This document shows, piece by piece, positions 38,482 to 46,711 of a stretch of 48,324 nucleotides of DNA (positions are counted from its first letter, which is position 1; each line of letters opens with the position of its first letter). The notes under the pieces were generated by a model. That model had not been told where the DNA came from, searched no databases, and worked only from the letters and a program-made list of their open reading frames with translations. Origin of the DNA: a virus; IMG/VR virus record IMGVR_UViG_3300044619_002106, positions 1 through 48,324 of that record. One strand, given 5' to 3'. The position numbers were made by a program, and so were the translations under genes.

Positions 38482-40925
38482 TAGCAATCTCCCCACGAAA
38501 CAGTACTCGTCTTGCGGCCGCTCGGGATGATCAGGGGATCGTCGTAGGGGAGAACGATCCGCGATGCCTCGTCGAGCTGGCGATGCGCCTCGTCTCGCCG
38601 ATGGATCGGATACTGCCCGACGAGCGAGTCGTGTACCTGCAGCAGTACCCAGATCATTGGGTGGCGCTCGTGCAGGTCCATCCAGATGCGGTTGATGTAG
38701 AGGGCGACCGTGGACTGCGGCACCCACGCGATGGCTTCGCGGAACGTCGCCTCGTCGATGCGGCCGAAGTAGTAGCGGCGGTAGCCGAAGATGTTCTGGA
38801 CGTAGCGGCGGGCCGAGACGCGCTCGCAGAAGTCCTTTTGCCAAGCCTTGATCCGGCGCATCCGGCCGAGGTACCAAGCCTGCGCCCGTTCCGCCTCGTG
38901 GACGGTGAGGCCCAGACGCGCGGACAAGCCGTGCGGAGTGCCGAGGTAATGGGTGCCGTGTGCAAAGCTCTTGAACGTCCGGTACTTCGGATTCTCAGAG
39001 CCATCGCTCTTGAGCTTCGTGATCGTCGGGTCTTTGTAGAACTCCCGGGCGATCTCGATGTAGGGGTCCTTGCCCTCGCGCAGCATCGCTTTCATCTCAG
39101 GCTCGTCCGCCTCCCAAGTCACGATGCGGAGGTCGGCCTTCGAGAGGTCTTGGTCGAACATCTCGAAGCCGTCGTCGGGAATGAAGAGCTTTCGGACGTT
39201 CGGCAGCACGAGACCGGAGTCGTCATCCTCACCACCCTTCGGGACGTTCTGCAGGTTCGTGCCGGAGCCAAACGCGTTCTCGGAGGACGAGAAGCGGAAC
39301 GTCTCGGTGCCACAGATGTTGTAGCTCGTCCGCATCCTGCCGTCGACGTCGAGAGGTGCGTTGACGAAGGTCGCGAGGAAGACGCCGAGGCTCCGGTACT
39401 CTGCAATGCGACGGATCAGGGGAGCGAGGATCGGCTCACGCAGGGCGATCTTGCGGAGTGCCTCATCGTCGCAGGTGAGGTGCCCCGGGACACCCTTCTT
39501 CGCGCGGGTGTAGTTCGCGGGTTGCTTCAGGTCTTCGTAGAAGAGCTTCGACATCTGGAGCGGCGACTTCGGATTCAGCGAGTGGCCGAGGACGCGGTGG
39601 AAGAACGCCTCGCGTTCAGCGATCTCGTTCATCAGCTCGACTTGCATCGTGCTCCGCAGCTTCTTGTCGATCCGCACGCCGCGCTGCATGCACTGGAGCA
39701 CGGCCCAGAAGAACTTCTGCTGGAACGCATCGACCTCGGTGAGCCCGAGCTTGTCGAGGGTTTGCGCGGAGACCTCGCCTACCTCGCGCGTCCGCACGCA
39801 GTCTTCGCAGTTATACTTCCAGCGCCGTTCCTCGGGGACTTTCTCATCCGCGACCTTGCCGTCGTCCTTCCAGTAGACGTAGTGATCGCAGTACATCGAG
39901 GCTTGGTATGCAAGGGACTTGGGGAGGCCGCACCAAGCGGAGTGGTGCGAGATCATCGTGTCCTGGGCGACGCGAGGAACGAAGTGCCAGTAGCGATACG
40001 TGTACTGGCAGTCGTACAAGAGGTTCTGGCCGCGGATCTTCACACGCGGGTGAGTCATTACGCGGTACAGGCGCCAGACGATCGCCGCTTCCTCGCTCGC
40101 GAGCCAGTAGCCCGACGAGTCCGAGCGGCACATGATCGGGATGCAGATTGCTTCGTCGCGGGACCACGAGAGGCCGACGGTCTCGATGTGGAACGCCTTG
40201 GTCTCGAGGTCGAAGTCGATCCACTCGAGTTCGCCTGCGTCGAGCCTGCGTAGGAGTTCCCCGAGCACGCCGAGCACGGTGTCGATATTCGGCTTGACGA
40301 TGAACTCCCAGTTCGGGAGATTCGAGTACGTCTTGCTGCCGCGTTCGCGCGCGACTCGCTTGAGGTCGTTGACGACGATCGCCCGCTGTGTCATGTCGCG
40401 CAGCACGAAGGCGGGGTGGAGCGTCGGGATGAGCTTGATGCGCGGAGGCGTCCAGCCCGGCGTGATGAGGTCGACGGGCCAGAGCTCGGCTGGAACGTCC
40501 ATGTAGAGCTGCGACCCGCGCCACTTCGTGATGCCGAGCAGGCCGGTGAGGGCCCACATTGCGTAGTTGCCCGCGGCGCAGATCACATCCGGCTGGACGG
40601 CGGCGATGTCACGCAGGAGGGCGTTGAACCCTGCCTTGATGATGGGGTCAACCCAGACGCCGCGGATGTTGACATAGCTTGGCTTGATGTCCTTCTTCTT
40701 CTCGGCGATCCATGCGCCGAGGTTGTTGTAGAGGGGCTGCGCGTTGACGAGGTTCGTCACGAAGCACTCGGAGCGCATGATCCCTGCGTCGTGGAGCATT
40801 CGGTTCAGCTCCTGGCCTGACGCGCCCTGGAAGGGAGCGCCCGTCGCGGCTTCAGTCTGACCGAATGCCTCGCCGACGAGCATTACCTTCGCAGGGACCG
40901 GGCCGTCACCGGGGTAGAGGTGCAT
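38481..40925 (-). CDS. Family A DNA polymerase with N-terminal uracil-glycosylase-like domain (814 aa)
   Basis: Residues 1-~200 resemble family 4/5 uracil-DNA glycosylase: VMLVGEAFGQTEAATGAPFQ, CAAGNYAMWALTG and LIPTLHPAFVLR. Next is an intact 3'-5' exonuclease (DFDLE, about 240; GQNLLYDCQYT; YNCED). The polymerase part has FRFSSS...NLQNVPKG, motif A QDLSKADLRIV (Asp where most have Glu), an O-helix KSFAHGTHYLG (His at the usual Phe/Tyr place) and motif C VHDSLV (Ser replacing the usual Glu). It copies the phage genome; the glycosylase-like part suggests uracil sensing. Start 40925 has GGGAGG upstream. The motif changes are unusual but the essential Asp residues are kept. Confidence 0.92.
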   Translation of the reverse strand: MHLYPGDGPVPAKVMLVGEAFGQTEAATGAPFQGASGQELNRMLHDAGIMRSECFVTNLVNAQPLYNNLGAWIAEKKKDIKPSYVNIRGVWVDPIIKAGFNALLRDIAAVQPDVICAAGNYAMWALTGLLGITKWRGSQLYMDVPAELWPVDLITPGWTPPRIKLIPTLHPAFVLRDMTQRAIVVNDLKRVARERGSKTYSNLPNWEFIVKPNIDTVLGVLGELLRRLDAGELEWIDFDLETKAFHIETVGLSWSRDEAICIPIMCRSDSSGYWLASEEAAIVWRLYRVMTHPRVKIRGQNLLYDCQYTYRYWHFVPRVAQDTMISHHSAWCGLPKSLAYQASMYCDHYVYWKDDGKVADEKVPEERRWKYNCEDCVRTREVGEVSAQTLDKLGLTEVDAFQQKFFWAVLQCMQRGVRIDKKLRSTMQVELMNEIAEREAFFHRVLGHSLNPKSPLQMSKLFYEDLKQPANYTRAKKGVPGHLTCDDEALRKIALREPILAPLIRRIAEYRSLGVFLATFVNAPLDVDGRMRTSYNICGTETFRFSSSENAFGSGTNLQNVPKGGEDDDSGLVLPNVRKLFIPDDGFEMFDQDLSKADLRIVTWEADEPEMKAMLREGKDPYIEIAREFYKDPTITKLKSDGSENPKYRTFKSFAHGTHYLGTPHGLSARLGLTVHEAERAQAWYLGRMRRIKAWQKDFCERVSARRYVQNIFGYRRYYFGRIDEATFREAIAWVPQSTVALYINRIWMDLHERHPMIWVLLQVHDSLVGQYPIHRRDEAHRQLDEASRIVLPYDDPLIIPSGRKTSTVSWGDC

Positions 40926-40937
40926 GAGCGCCCTCCC

Positions 40938-41636
40938 TCAGATCAGACCGGCACGGCGGAACGCCTCGAGGACGTAGGGGTCCGGCGACTCCTGCTTGCG
41001 ATACCAGTTCGCGTAGCCCCGGTCGACCGCCGAGATCGGCATGTCCTTGAACTTGCCGAAGGTCATGACGCGAGGGACGCGAGCGTACTCGGAAGCCTGC
41101 CACAGTTGGTCGAGGCCCTCGGCGTCGAGCGCGGAGATGTCGAGCTGCTGGCACAAGTGCGAGAGCAACTCGTAGCACAGGTAGCAGTCCGCAAGCGCCG
41201 AGTGAGCATTGCGCAGCTTCTCGCGCGTTGCGGCGTTCGCGCCTTGGACGAAGTACGTCATTGCGCTGAGCGTGTGCGAGTCGAGCTGCGGGTAGAGGCT
41301 GCGCGAGAGGGCGAGCGTGCAGATCCGCTTCACCGGCGGGGCGCCGAGGAGGGTCCAATCGAAGTCGATGTTGTGCCCAATCCAGTACTGACCGGGGATC
41401 AACTTCGGGTCGATCGTCTCGTTCGAGGGCATGTCGAGGAGGTCGTGCGGCAGGATGTGGTGCACTGCCATCGCCCCCCACATTGGAGGGTGCTTGGGCT
41501 TGTAGCGCTGCTCGAACGGGTCAGCTGCGGCCCAGCCGTAGAGGCGGACGAACGCGAGCTCGATCACTTCGTTGAGGCGGTCGGGGCGGTCTTGCTTGTC
41601 GGTCGACTCGGTGTCGAGGATGATGGCGGAGGTCAT
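40938..41636 (-). CDS. ExoX-like DEDDh 3'-5' exonuclease (232 aa)
   Basis: ATG 41636 overlaps the previous TGA (TGATG). DEDDh motifs: AIILDTESTD (about 4-13), YWIGHNIDFDWTLL (about 86-100), and HSALADCYLCYEL (about 140). The C-terminal MTFGKFKDMPISAVDRGYAN motif is typical of E. coli exodeoxyribonuclease X. Acts on single-stranded DNA ends in repair or recombination and may serve the phage polymerase. Length equals ExoX-type enzymes. Confidence 0.85.
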   Translation of the reverse strand: MTSAIILDTESTDKQDRPDRLNEVIELAFVRLYGWAAADPFEQRYKPKHPPMWGAMAVHHILPHDLLDMPSNETIDPKLIPGQYWIGHNIDFDWTLLGAPPVKRICTLALSRSLYPQLDSHTLSAMTYFVQGANAATREKLRNAHSALADCYLCYELLSHLCQQLDISALDAEGLDQLWQASEYARVPRVMTFGKFKDMPISAVDRGYANWYRKQESPDPYVLEAFRRAGLI

Positions 41637-41767
41637 CAGAAGGTTCTCCAGAAGGCTTGAAGCAGGAAGGGGCCGAGCTGCAGAGAGGCGTTGCGCGTCG
41701 TGATGGAGAAGACCAACGCCCAAGAATCCAGCTCCCGGTAGCAGTGGAAGTAGACGCCGTTCTCCAT
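41636..41767 (-). CDS. Very small protein (43 aa)
   Basis: The ATG at 41767 overlaps the TGA of the methyltransferase (TGATG) and its TGA overlaps the ExoX ATG in the same way. The product starts MENGVYFHCYRELDSW and is otherwise hydrophobic/aromatic with a predicted beta-rich body (ALVFSITTRNASLQLG). The perfect double overlap is the evidence for it being a gene; function unknown. Confidence 0.6.
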   Translation of the reverse strand: MENGVYFHCYRELDSWALVFSITTRNASLQLGPFLLQAFWRTF

Positions 41768-43116
41768 CAGAACAAGCCTTGGTCGAATGCCGAGAGCGCC
41801 TTGACGCGCTTCACTGCGATGCCGTAGGCGTTTGCGTCGCCCTCGATCATTGTGCAGGGAAGCTTCAGCTCGTGCGCCGCTTCGACCGTCCCGCCGCTGC
41901 CGCCGAACAAATCGAGCACGGACATGCCGGGGCGAGCGGAACGCTTCAGGAGGTTCGTCAACAGCGCGACAGGCTTCTGTGCGGGGTGGCCGAGTGCCTG
42001 GTCCTTGCGGCACTCGATGACGTCTCCTTGGAGTGTGGTCGTTTTGAGCCCGCCCTTCACGGCGTAGAGGACGAGTTCGTACTTCCGCTGCGGACCTTGC
42101 TCGGGCCACGGAGCGCGGAAGCCGTCGGGGTTGTGCCAGATCAGTGGGGTGCGGTGGACCTTCCACCCGGCCTTGGCCATGCGCTCGCGCAGTTCGGGGA
42201 AGCGGTCGATGTCGCAGAAGACGTAGGCGTGCGCATCGGGCTTGGCGAGGCGGAACGTCGCATCAGGGAAGATCGCCATGATGCGGGACCAGGTGTCGTA
42301 GTCGTCCTTGTAGAAGTGAGCGGCTGCGCCAACGCCTTGGCCGCTGTCCCCGAACTCGTCTGCCCCCATACCGTAAGGCGGATCGGTCAGGATGATGTCG
42401 AACTGCTCGGGCTTCTCGGTCGTGATCCAGGAGAAGAAGTCAGCGTGCTCCAGACGGTGAGACTGCGAGGAGAACGTGGCGCCGACGGTCGCTGCGAGCT
42501 CGACGTTGCGCGCGACCTCCTCGCGCTTCTTGAGGATCTTGTAGGCTTCCTTGGGCGTCTTCGCCGCCTTGACTTCGGGGTCGTCGAGGTGCTTGGCGAG
42601 GATGACGTTGCGGCGGACGGTCGTCTGGTAGTCGCCGAGTGCGCCTGCAGGGACGGAGGCAGGGATGTCGAAGACCTCGCGTGCGATGTCGCCTACTGTC
42701 GGCGCAGGCTCGCCCCGCTGCTCTGCTTGCGCAGTGCGGAGCGTCATCAGGCGGGAGTCCGCTTCGGCGCGTTCCTGCCACGAGAGGTCGACCCGGCGGA
42801 TGTTCTCCTCGAGCTCCGCCTCTTCTGCCGCGAGGGGGTCGAGCTCGCCGATGTCGACGTAGGGGACCATGCCAACAGGGACTTCGACCCCGTCGTAGGT
42901 GAAGGTCCGGCCCAGCTCGTACATGTCGGTGATGGCGCGGAGGCGGCGCTCACCGGCGACCAGCACGAGAAGGTCGTTGTCATTGCGCAGGACTGGTGCG
43001 TGGAACAGCCCGTGCTTCTCGATCGAGTCGCCGAGTTCGACAAGGGCAGCCTCGTCGAAGGTACGCCGCTGCCGGTTCGGCGCGACGGTGATGGTCTTGA
43101 GGGGGATGAACTTCAC
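41767..43116 (-). CDS. ParB-domain / DNA methyltransferase fusion (449 aa)
   Basis: The N-terminal ~130 residues are a ParB/Srx-like domain (NRQRRTFDEAALVELGDSIE, then LVAGERRLRAI). A helical linker precedes a DNA amino-methyltransferase: TDPPYGMG (motif IV, about 245) comes before LDLFGGSGGT (SAM-binding motif I, about 400), the beta-class order. Known ParB-methyltransferase fusions are frequent in phages. It probably protects DNA against restriction or marks it for packaging. It has no restriction partner here. The target sequence cannot be read from the protein. Confidence 0.88.
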   Translation of the reverse strand: MKFIPLKTITVAPNRQRRTFDEAALVELGDSIEKHGLFHAPVLRNDNDLLVLVAGERRLRAITDMYELGRTFTYDGVEVPVGMVPYVDIGELDPLAAEEAELEENIRRVDLSWQERAEADSRLMTLRTAQAEQRGEPAPTVGDIAREVFDIPASVPAGALGDYQTTVRRNVILAKHLDDPEVKAAKTPKEAYKILKKREEVARNVELAATVGATFSSQSHRLEHADFFSWITTEKPEQFDIILTDPPYGMGADEFGDSGQGVGAAAHFYKDDYDTWSRIMAIFPDATFRLAKPDAHAYVFCDIDRFPELRERMAKAGWKVHRTPLIWHNPDGFRAPWPEQGPQRKYELVLYAVKGGLKTTTLQGDVIECRKDQALGHPAQKPVALLTNLLKRSARPGMSVLDLFGGSGGTVEAAHELKLPCTMIEGDANAYGIAVKRVKALSAFDQGLF

Positions 43117-43283
43117 GGGCGCCCCACAACTTCGGACTCTTCGCCGTCAAAGGAATACTTCCCGAGGTGGGTGTCGATAACGAAGGTCTCATCATTGTCG
43201 CCGAAGTCGCGGGCGTTCTCGGCGTCGTCAGTGCCGAAAACGTCGTTCTCCGGCGTCACGATGATGTAGCGAAACTTGGACAT
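43113..43283 (-). CDS. Small acidic protein (56 aa)
   Basis: ATG 43283 has GGAG upstream and the stop overlaps the methyltransferase ATG (ATGA). Reads MSKFRYIIVTPENDVFGTDD followed by an acidic part and a short strand (ETFVIDTHLGKYSFDG). It starts 12 bases after the terminator 43295-43325. Function unknown; coupling suggests a link to the methyltransferase. Confidence 0.65.
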   Translation of the reverse strand: MSKFRYIIVTPENDVFGTDDAENARDFGDNDETFVIDTHLGKYSFDGEESEVVGRP

Positions 43284-43294
43284 GGCTTTCTCCG

Positions 43295-43325
43295 GGTAAA
43301 GAAAACCCCGGGACAAAGCCCGGGG
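43295..43325 (-). terminator. Rho-independent terminator (minus strand)
   Basis: On the minus strand CCCCGGG (43319-43325) pairs with CCCGGGG (43306-43312) around a six-base loop, followed by TTTTCTTTA. It lies eight bases after the stop of the 43333-43539 gene. A strong intrinsic terminator that would isolate the genes 43333-44044 from the methyltransferase group. Confidence 0.85.
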
Positions 43326-43332
43326 TGGAAGG

Positions 43333-43539
43333 TCAGAACGGGGTCGGTTCTTCGATGGTGGACACCCTGTTGTCCGCGCTCGTCCGCGCGACGCCAGTGA
43401 GCGTCATCAGGGCGGTGCGGATCGTGTCCTGGTCGTGGCCGTCAGCTTTCAGCGAACCAGCGATCATGCAGATCGACTCGGCAATCGCCTTGTGCGGGAC
43501 AGCGGAGACTTCGACGGTCTTGGTGGTCTTGCCAGCCAT
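43333..43539 (-). CDS. Small hypothetical protein (68 aa)
   Basis: ATG 43539 has GAGG upstream, seven bases after the stop of the upstream gene. Mixed helix: KAIAESICMIAGSLKADGHD, then TIRTALMTLTGVARTSADN. No family is recognised. It shares a transcript with the 43547-44044 gene, between palindrome 6 and the terminator. Confidence 0.65.
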   Translation of the reverse strand: MAGKTTKTVEVSAVPHKAIAESICMIAGSLKADGHDQDTIRTALMTLTGVARTSADNRVSTIEEPTPF

Positions 43540-43546
43540 AGCCGCC

Positions 43547-44044
43547 TCACGGACGAACAACAGTGTCGATCTTCTCCTGCACGTTGCCGCTGGCGGCCGG
43601 GTACTCCTCGTGGCGGAACTTCACCGACACTTGGCGGCCGACCAGCATCAACGGCTTGAACACCTCGCCCGGGCGGTTGAGGTCGCACGCCTCGCGGTAG
43701 AGGCGGAGGCGGTTGTTCTTGCCCGGGGTGGTGTCGATGCCGCCGGAGGAGTTCCGGTCGATCATCACGCCGTCGGTCAGCGTGAGCTTGTCGTAGGTCA
43801 GGCCGTACTGCTGCTTCGCATCGGCGGGGATCTGGATCTCGACCGTGACATCCAGGCGGATGCCTTCCTTCAGTTGGCCGGTCACCTCGTCCACCTTCTC
43901 CTTCGAACGCCACGGCTCGAACTTGACGGCAGTGATCGAACCGGGGAAGAAGACAGCCGCCGGTGCGGGCGGACGCTTCTCCATCGGAACGTCGATCGAC
44001 ATCTCGAGGTAGGCATTCGGGTCGAAGTTCATCAAGCTGCTCAT
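43547..44044 (-). CDS. Hypothetical replication-region protein (165 aa), SSB-like role possible
   Basis: Beta-rich with a Pro/Ala start and repeated strands (SITAVKFEPW, RLDVTVEIQIPADAKQQYGL, KLTLTDGVMID, RQVSVKFRHEEY). The fold could be an OB or jelly-roll domain. It sits between the Sak4-like ATPase and the methyltransferase, where phages often code single-strand binding proteins, but it has no acidic C-terminal tail. First gene after palindrome 6, so it forms its own short transcription unit with the 43333-43539 gene. Confidence 0.65.
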   Translation of the reverse strand: MSSLMNFDPNAYLEMSIDVPMEKRPPAPAAVFFPGSITAVKFEPWRSKEKVDEVTGQLKEGIRLDVTVEIQIPADAKQQYGLTYDKLTLTDGVMIDRNSSGGIDTTPGKNNRLRLYREACDLNRPGEVFKPLMLVGRQVSVKFRHEEYPAASGNVQEKIDTVVRP

Positions 44045-44116
44045 TGCTTTCTCTCCAAAGGTACGGCGGGCGATTCAGATGTTATCTCGGCTGGCCCGCC
44101 AGCAGCCTCGATACGG

Positions 44117-44145
44117 GCGCGAATAAATCGCGGGTTATACGCGCG
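44117..44145. promoter_or_regulatory. Palindromic control element, copy 6
   Basis: GCGCGAATAAAT, centre, GGGTTATACGCGCG. It lies 73 bases upstream of the 43547-44044 gene and just after the stop of the ATPase gene. On the minus strand GCGCG is followed by TATAAC. No convincing -35, so factor-dependent activity is likely. Confidence 0.7.
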
Positions 44146-44150
44146 GAAAA

Positions 44151-44993
44151 TCAAGCCTTGCCACGCTCCATCCACTTATCCATGATGGGAGCGTAGTTCG
44201 CGTCGATCTTCTGCGAGATCGGAAGGTAACGCGTCTTGGTGTCGACGTTCGTCGCAGCGGTGTCCCACACCCAGTTCGTTCCCTCGCGCTTCGTGTAGAT
44301 GACTTCCGAGAAGAGCTGCGGGACTTCGTCGCTCAGCGCGCGGCCGATGACCTTCGTCATGATCTGCGTGATGCCGGTGAGCTCGTTGGTCTGCCGCTGC
44401 ACGTGGGCGGTAATGACAAAGGTGCAACGCAGCGATTGCGTCATCCAGCGCAGCCAGTTCAGGAAGTTCTGCTGCGCGACTTGGTAGTCCGGCTGCGACG
44501 CGACGGGCTTCTTGCCGACCTGCATCTTGAAGCACAGGTTGGCTGCCTCGGACATCGAGTCGACAACGAGGATGGTGTCCGTACCCCAGGTGCCGACGTT
44601 GCCGTGCTTCGTGTTCGTCCGGTCGTCAGGGACGTCGACGAGGATCGAGAGGAACTTCTCCCAGGGGTTGTTGCGCCCGCGCTCGGTGTCGATCTGCTTC
44701 GTCAGGCCTTCGTACGTCATCGAGCCTGCGTCGCGGGCAGCCCGGATCAGGGACTGCAGGTCCATCGCAGCGACGGGGACGACGTGCCAGCGCAGGCAAG
44801 CCGGAACCGGCAAACCCCGGTCACGCCAGTAGCCGAGCAGGGACTCCAGCCCGTTCTCGGTGAAGAGGACGTGGACCTTGGCGTTGTTCTTCTCCGCCCA
44901 ATCGACAAGCGTGCCGAGGGCGAAGGTCTTGCCGGTGCCGGTTGGTCCCTCGGTGATGATCTTGGGGCCGGCGAGTGTGTTGATGTCGGGCAC
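44151..44993 (-). CDS. Sak4-like RecA-fold ATPase (280 aa)
   Basis: GTG start with AGGA upstream, three bases past the previous stop. Walker A EGPTGTGKT (about 15-23), Walker B TILVVDSMSEAANLC (about 140-154), then a basic segment and CTFVITAHVQRQTNE, matching phage Sak4-type ATP-binding proteins, which help single-strand annealing or replication. The only RecA-like gene in the window. Its position beside a nuclease and a possible SSB forms a recombination module. Confidence 0.85.
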   Translation of the reverse strand: MPDINTLAGPKIITEGPTGTGKTFALGTLVDWAEKNNAKVHVLFTENGLESLLGYWRDRGLPVPACLRWHVVPVAAMDLQSLIRAARDAGSMTYEGLTKQIDTERGRNNPWEKFLSILVDVPDDRTNTKHGNVGTWGTDTILVVDSMSEAANLCFKMQVGKKPVASQPDYQVAQQNFLNWLRWMTQSLRCTFVITAHVQRQTNELTGITQIMTKVIGRALSDEVPQLFSEVIYTKREGTNWVWDTAATNVDTKTRYLPISQKIDANYAPIMDKWMERGKA

Positions 44994-44995
44994 TG

Positions 44996-45202
44996 CTAGT
45001 TCCTGCAGAATGACTTAACCGCATCGAAGGCTGCGGTACTGGCCTTTGTGATCGGCTCGCCTGCGATCTCCACGACCCGTATTACGAACTTGGAGTGGAA
45101 TCTGTGCTCGCCGAGCTTGAGTGAGCGATTGAGCTGCTCCAGGATTGCGTCGGGGTCCCCCTCGTATTCGATGGTGCGGGTGACCTTGATTGTCTTGCTC
45201 AT
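44996..45202 (-). CDS. Hypothetical protein (68 aa)
   Basis: ATG 45202 shares a base with the previous stop. Short beta-alpha protein: IKVTRTIEYEGDPDAILEQL then RFHSKFVIRVVEIAGEP. No recognised family. It ends next to the ATPase gene and may be coupled to it. Confidence 0.6.
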   Translation of the reverse strand: MSKTIKVTRTIEYEGDPDAILEQLNRSLKLGEHRFHSKFVIRVVEIAGEPITKASTAAFDAVKSFCRN

Positions 45203-45534
45203 CAGGTGCTCCAGAGTTTCGTTTGGTACGCAAGCTCGAGTTCAAGCTCACGGACGAGTGCGGGGCGAGGCCAGGCCTCGGTGAGGTAGGTTGCGGGCTC
45301 GGATGGCCAGGCGGATTGCGTCAGGCGGCCATCGCCGTGCTTCTCACATGCGCGGTAGCGGCACTGGGTTGAACCCGCTCCGGGGACGAAGATCCTTCCC
45401 CAGATGTCGCCACACGAGGGGCAGAAGTACACGACGGAGCGCACAGGGACTGCGCCACTGCGGTCGGAATAGAACCGCGGGACTTCGAACGTCCCGAGCG
45501 ACCGGCCGGCGACGAAGACAGCTGCCTGCGGCAC
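45202..45534 (-). CDS. Hypothetical protein with Cys motif (110 aa)
   Basis: GTG start three bases after the nuclease stop. A beta-rich N-terminus is followed by YFCPSCGDIWGRIFVPG and STQCRYRACEKHGDG; CPSCG and CRYRAC could form a zinc ribbon. The C-terminus is helical. A small DNA-binding adaptor is plausible; no function is assigned. Confidence 0.65.
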   Translation of the reverse strand: MPQAAVFVAGRSLGTFEVPRFYSDRSGAVPVRSVVYFCPSCGDIWGRIFVPGAGSTQCRYRACEKHGDGRLTQSAWPSEPATYLTEAWPRPALVRELELELAYQTKLWST

Positions 45535-45537
45535 GGC

Positions 45538-46464
45538 TCAGACATCCCCGAGGTCCGTCTCGACACGGGCGACAGGGTCCCACAGGCGCCGGGTGAAGTA
45601 CGTCCGGAGGACAGCCTGCTGCCGATCGGGTTGCGCGAGGCAGAACGGACGGAACTCGCAGCCGCCGTAGGAATTGCACGCGTCGCCGAGTGCCCACTCC
45701 CAATTCCCGCTCTCCCAGTACTGGATCATGCGCTTGACCTTGGCAAGCATCTGCTCGTACCAGTGGTCGATCATCCAGCGCGGGCGATACGTGATTGCCT
45801 GCTGCGTGTCGTACTTCGTCTTGAGGATCGAGACGCCACGGACAAGGAAGCCTTCGAGGTGGATGCCGTGCCGTGCAGCGCCCCAGCAGTATGCCGTGAA
45901 CTGGCTGCGCAGGTCCCACTGCTTGTGCCACGAGGCGCCGAGCTGGCTCGCCGTCTTGTCGTCCTCGCCGTAGAGGCCGTTTGCGTAGTCCGCGATCATG
46001 TCGAAGCGGCCGGAGTAGAGCAAGGGGTCACCCGTCACGGGGTGCTTAATGTCGATCGGCTCGAGGAAGCCGAACTCAATCCCGAGGCGGTTGTCGGACA
46101 GGCGCGCAGGCTTGGCCGAGTCCGTCGCGAGCGGGTATTGGGAGAAGTAGAACTCGAGGGCGCCGAGCATCCGCTCGAGGGACTTGGCCGAGTCGGAGGG
46201 GCATTCGAAGTCCCCGTACTCAGCGATGAGCTTGGCGAGGCCGCGGCCGATCGAGGTCTCCGTGCCGAGCTGTTCTTCGTAGAATGCTCTGCGCGTGGCT
46301 TCGAGACCCGAGGCGAAGGCCTTCCCCGCGTGGAGATGGACCGACTGCAGCTTCGGCTTGTAGTGGAGGAACGACTTGAGGAAGGTTTTCCCCGGGCACT
46401 CAGTCAGCTCGCCCACAAGGGTCGAGTCGATGACGGCCGGGAAAGGTGGGCGGGAGGATGTCAT
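45538..46464 (-). CDS. PD-(D/E)XK nuclease, RecB/Cas4-like with Cys cluster (308 aa)
   Basis: ATG 46464 is chosen; a longer frame to 46608 is Pro-rich and overlaps the previous gene. The nuclease core is SGRFDMIADYANGLYGEDDK (about 157-176), giving the D...(E)xK pattern. LTECPGKTFL near the start and ACNSYGGCEFRPFC near the end provide four Cys, the arrangement that holds an iron-sulphur cluster in Cas4/AddB-type nucleases. Probably processes DNA ends for recombination or packaging. No cas genes or CRISPR array are present. Confidence 0.8.
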   Translation of the reverse strand: MTSSRPPFPAVIDSTLVGELTECPGKTFLKSFLHYKPKLQSVHLHAGKAFASGLEATRRAFYEEQLGTETSIGRGLAKLIAEYGDFECPSDSAKSLERMLGALEFYFSQYPLATDSAKPARLSDNRLGIEFGFLEPIDIKHPVTGDPLLYSGRFDMIADYANGLYGEDDKTASQLGASWHKQWDLRSQFTAYCWGAARHGIHLEGFLVRGVSILKTKYDTQQAITYRPRWMIDHWYEQMLAKVKRMIQYWESGNWEWALGDACNSYGGCEFRPFCLAQPDRQQAVLRTYFTRRLWDPVARVETDLGDV

Positions 46465-46498
46465 GGCTGGTTTTGGCTTGGTTGGCGACGCTCTCGCG

Positions 46499-46711
46499 TC
46501 AGATGTCGAGGCCGAGTTCCTTGAGCATGGAGTCGGCATCGGGGATAGCGGACTTGGCGGTCTTGCGCCGGGCCGTGTCGGAGGCGATGGCAGCGCCCTT
46601 ACGCTCACCGCGGAGCGCGGCGATGGCCTCGGCCATGTCGGCCTCGGTCAGGTTCCCGTCGCGGAAGCGCTGGCGCCAGATCTGGATCTTGGAAGTGAGC
46701 TCGGGGCTCAT
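46499..46711 (-). CDS. Small protein ending in the MLxELGL motif (70 aa)
   Basis: Helical protein (KIQIWRQRFRDGNLTEADMA then AEAIAALRGERKGAAIASDT) ending in PDADSMLKELGLDI, the same C-terminal motif as the early proteins at 7857-8483 (DADAMLAELGL) and 1436-2083 (SNALLAELGG). ATG overlaps the previous stop (ATGA). Looks like an adaptor that carries the motif and a basic N-terminus. Confidence 0.7.
   Translation of the reverse strand: MSPELTSKIQIWRQRFRDGNLTEADMAEAIAALRGERKGAAIASDTARRKTAKSAIPDADSMLKELGLDI

Noticed and set aside
38583-40253. 556-codon plus-strand frame opposite the DNA polymerase
   Set aside because: Antisense shadow of a polymerase with intact exonuclease motifs.
41779-43269. 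496-codon plus-strand frame opposite the methyltransferase
   Set aside because: Antisense shadow; repetitive Val/Leu/Gly/Arg content and no ribosome site.
45538-46464. Cas4-like Cys pattern considered as evidence for a CRISPR system
   Set aside because: No cas genes and no repeat-spacer array anywhere in the window; stand-alone PD-(D/E)XK nucleases are common in phages.
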